Source: an uncultured Haliea sp.
GTDB taxonomy: Bacteria > Pseudomonadota > Gammaproteobacteria > Pseudomonadales > Halieaceae
Direction: 5' to 3'
Assembly (NCBI GenBank): GCA_947258585.1
Contig: CAMYIZ010000041.1
Span: 1-64,000 of the forward strand
DNA: 64,000 nucleotides
Of the stretch, positions 62,374 to 64,000 are shown piece by piece. The notes beneath the pieces were generated by a model. The model had not been told where the DNA came from. It worked only from the letters and a program-made list of their open reading frames with translations, and did not search any database. The position numbers and the translations under genes were made by a program. How positions within the stretch are numbered: position 1 is the stretch's first letter; every line of letters starts with the position of its first letter.

Positions 62374-63936
62374 TCACTTGACCTGCGGTGGTGTCTCGAA
62401 TGTGTGGTAGGGCGCCGGGGTGGCGACCGTCCACTCCAGGCCCTCGGCACCGTCCCAGGTTTTTTCATCGCTGGTGGGCTTGCCGGCCACAATCGTGGCA
62501 ATCACGTTGTACAGGAACAGGATCTGCGACGCACCGTAGATAAAGGCGCCGATACTGGACAGCATATTGAAGTCGGCAAACTGCAGCGCGTAGTCGGGGA
62601 TACGGCGTGGCATGCCCGCCAGACCCACAAAGTGTTGCGGGAAGAAGGTGATGTTGAAGCCGATGAACGAGATCCAGAAGTGGGTCTTGCCCATGGTCTC
62701 GTTGTACATCCGGCCACACCACTTCGGCAGCCAGTAGTACACGGCGGCGCTCATGGAGAATACCGCACCCGCGACCATCACGTAGTGGAAGTGGGCGACC
62801 ACGAAGTAGCTGTCATGATACTGGAAGTCGGCCGGGGCAATGGACAGCATCAGCCCGGTGAAGCCGCCGATGGTGAACAGGACCAGGAAGCCCATGCAGA
62901 ACAACATCGGGGTCTCGAAGGTCATGGCGCCGCGCCACATGGTGGTGACCCAGTTGAACACCTTCACCCCGGTCGGCACGGCGATCAGCATGGTCGCGTA
63001 CATGAAGAACAACTCACCGGCAACGGGCATGCCCACGGTGTACATGTGGTGCGCCCACACGACGAAGGACAGGAACGCGATAGACGCGGTGGCGTAGACC
63101 ATGGAGTCATAGCCGAACAGCGGCTTGCGGGAAAACGCCGGGATAATCTGCGAAACCACGCCGAATGCCGGCAGGATGATGATGTATACCTCGGGGTGAC
63201 CGAAGAACCAGAAGATGTGCTGGAACAGTACCGGGTCACCACCACCGGCCGCGGAGAAGAAGCTGGTGCCGAAGTGGATATCCATCAGCATCATGGTAAC
63301 GGCACCGGCCAGTACCGGCATCACCGCCACCAGCAGGAAGGCGGTGATCAACCAGGTCCAGACGAACAGCGGCATCTTCATGTAGGTCATGCCGGGTGCG
63401 CGCATGTTCATCACCGTGGCGATGATATTGATCGACCCCATGATGGAAGACAGACCCAACACGTGAATGGAGAAGATGAAGTAGGTGACTGACGGCGGCG
63501 CGTAGGTCGTCGACAGCGGCGCGTAGAACGTCCAACCGAAGTTGGGCGCACCGCCTTCCATGAACAGGGTGGACGCCAGGATCAGGAATGCCGGCGGCAG
63601 GATCCAGAAGCTCCAGTTGTTCATCCGCGGCAGGGCCATGTCCGGAGCACCGATCATCATCGGGATCATCCAGTTGGCCAGGCCAACGAAGGACGGCATG
63701 ATCGCACCGAACACCATCACCAGGCCGTGCAGGGTGGTCATCTGGTTGAAGAACGCCGGCTCCACCAGTTGCATGCCGGGCTGGAACAGCTCGGCACGAA
63801 TGATCATGGCGAAAGCGCCGCCCAGAATGAACATGGCAAAGGAGAACCACAGATACATGGTTCCGATGTCTTTGTGGTTGGTGGTAAACAGCCACCGGCT
63901 GAGGCCCTTGGCGGGACCGTGATGATGAGCGCCCAT
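62374..63936 (-). CDS. ctaD: Cytochrome c oxidase subunit I
   Basis: The catalytic haem a/a3-CuB subunit. The 520-residue protein has 12 helices and the expected residues: TTLHGLVMVFG (haem a His), FWFFGHPEVYIIILP (proton-channel Glu and the His-Tyr cross-link), HHMYTVG (two CuB histidines), and YFVVAHFHYVMVAGAVF (haem ligands). This is the A1-type oxidase with intact D and K proton channels. The ATG at 63936 has GGAGG 9 bases upstream. It overlaps no gene and lies 15 bases downstream of coxB. Confidence 0.97.
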   Translation of the reverse strand: MGAHHHGPAKGLSRWLFTTNHKDIGTMYLWFSFAMFILGGAFAMIIRAELFQPGMQLVEPAFFNQMTTLHGLVMVFGAIMPSFVGLANWMIPMMIGAPDMALPRMNNWSFWILPPAFLILASTLFMEGGAPNFGWTFYAPLSTTYAPPSVTYFIFSIHVLGLSSIMGSINIIATVMNMRAPGMTYMKMPLFVWTWLITAFLLVAVMPVLAGAVTMMLMDIHFGTSFFSAAGGGDPVLFQHIFWFFGHPEVYIIILPAFGVVSQIIPAFSRKPLFGYDSMVYATASIAFLSFVVWAHHMYTVGMPVAGELFFMYATMLIAVPTGVKVFNWVTTMWRGAMTFETPMLFCMGFLVLFTIGGFTGLMLSIAPADFQYHDSYFVVAHFHYVMVAGAVFSMSAAVYYWLPKWCGRMYNETMGKTHFWISFIGFNITFFPQHFVGLAGMPRRIPDYALQFADFNMLSSIGAFIYGASQILFLYNVIATIVAGKPTSDEKTWDGAEGLEWTVATPAPYHTFETPPQVK

Positions 63937-63951
63937 CGTTAATTCCTCCAA

Positions 63952-64000
63952 TTAGCCCCGTTTGTGGTTGTAGACATCAATGGGCTGGATCATATCGCCC
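63952..64000 (-). CDS. coxB: Cytochrome c oxidase subunit II, C-terminal end
   Basis: The last 15 sense codons (ending NHKRG and a TAA) of a gene running off the window edge just upstream of ctaD. Gene order in aa3 oxidase clusters makes this coxB, and IQPIDVYNHKR resembles the tails of some subunit II proteins, but the visible part is too short for a firm identification. Confidence 0.6.
   Translation of the reverse strand, partial: GDMIQPIDVYNHKRG

Overview
This window comes from a GC-rich gammaproteobacterial chromosome. Gene order and protein families (an aa3 cytochrome oxidase assembly cluster, polA/engB with dsbA and cytochromes c4/c5, yqiB-cpdA-parE next to tolC, DUF47-pit-argE-argA, glnE-ilvE) resemble Pseudomonas and the marine Halieaceae/Cellvibrionales. 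A Halieaceae-like organism (OM60/NOR5 type) is my best guess, but this is inference from gene content, not from a database search. The DNA is almost wholly coding, with many 1-14 nt gene overlaps. I saw no tRNA, rRNA, insertion sequence, prophage or CRISPR array, and no gene-free stretch longer than 300 bases.

Layout. 0-8.9 kb: end of a HEAT/TPR protein (probably the tail of a multihaem cytochrome), YceI protein, 6-phosphogluconate dehydrogenase, haloalkane dehalogenase, a small P-loop kinase-like protein, an unknown exported protein, then parE, cpdA and yqiB (DUF1249). 9-20 kb, envelope and surface polysaccharide: tolC; a methyltransferase; a tightly overlapping trio on the minus strand (glycosyltransferase, methyltransferase, alpha/alpha-toroid protein); and dTDP-rhamnose synthesis split into rfbA-rfbC (plus) and rfbD-rfbB (minus) around an SDR and a cation/proton antiporter. 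20-22 kb: a small protein with a mid-protein exosortase-H-type sorting signal, next to an SdrD-B-like anchored protein.

22-35 kb, mostly nitrogen, amino-acid and phosphate metabolism: monoacylglycerol-lipase-like hydrolase, ilvE, glnE, an orphan GspE-type ATPase, DUF47-pit, argE, argA, ilvD. 35-47 kb: MFS exporter, cytochrome b561, a coupled operon (Frag1-like membrane protein, serine/threonine dehydratase, DUF6279 lipoprotein), alanine/sodium symporter, Asp/Glu racemase, D-cysteine desulfhydrase, leuA, an EVE-Lrp pair, an SDR and a Bcr/CflA exporter. 47-52 kb: two membrane diguanylate cyclases flank a cysteine synthase and an FMN reductase.

52-64 kb, respiration and its assembly: dsbA, cytochromes c4 and c5, engB, polA, then (all minus strand) coxB (edge), ctaD, ctaG, coxC, SURF1, a thioredoxin-like unknown, cyoE and sco, with one DUF2909 gene in the opposite direction. 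The haem A synthase gene (ctaA/COX15) expected between the unknown and cyoE is not there.

Most noteworthy: the mid-cut exosortase-type protein at 20 kb, the toroid/methyltransferase/glycosyltransferase cassette at 10.4-14.1 kb, a candidate Spot 42/ErsA-position small RNA between polA and engB, and the missing ctaA.
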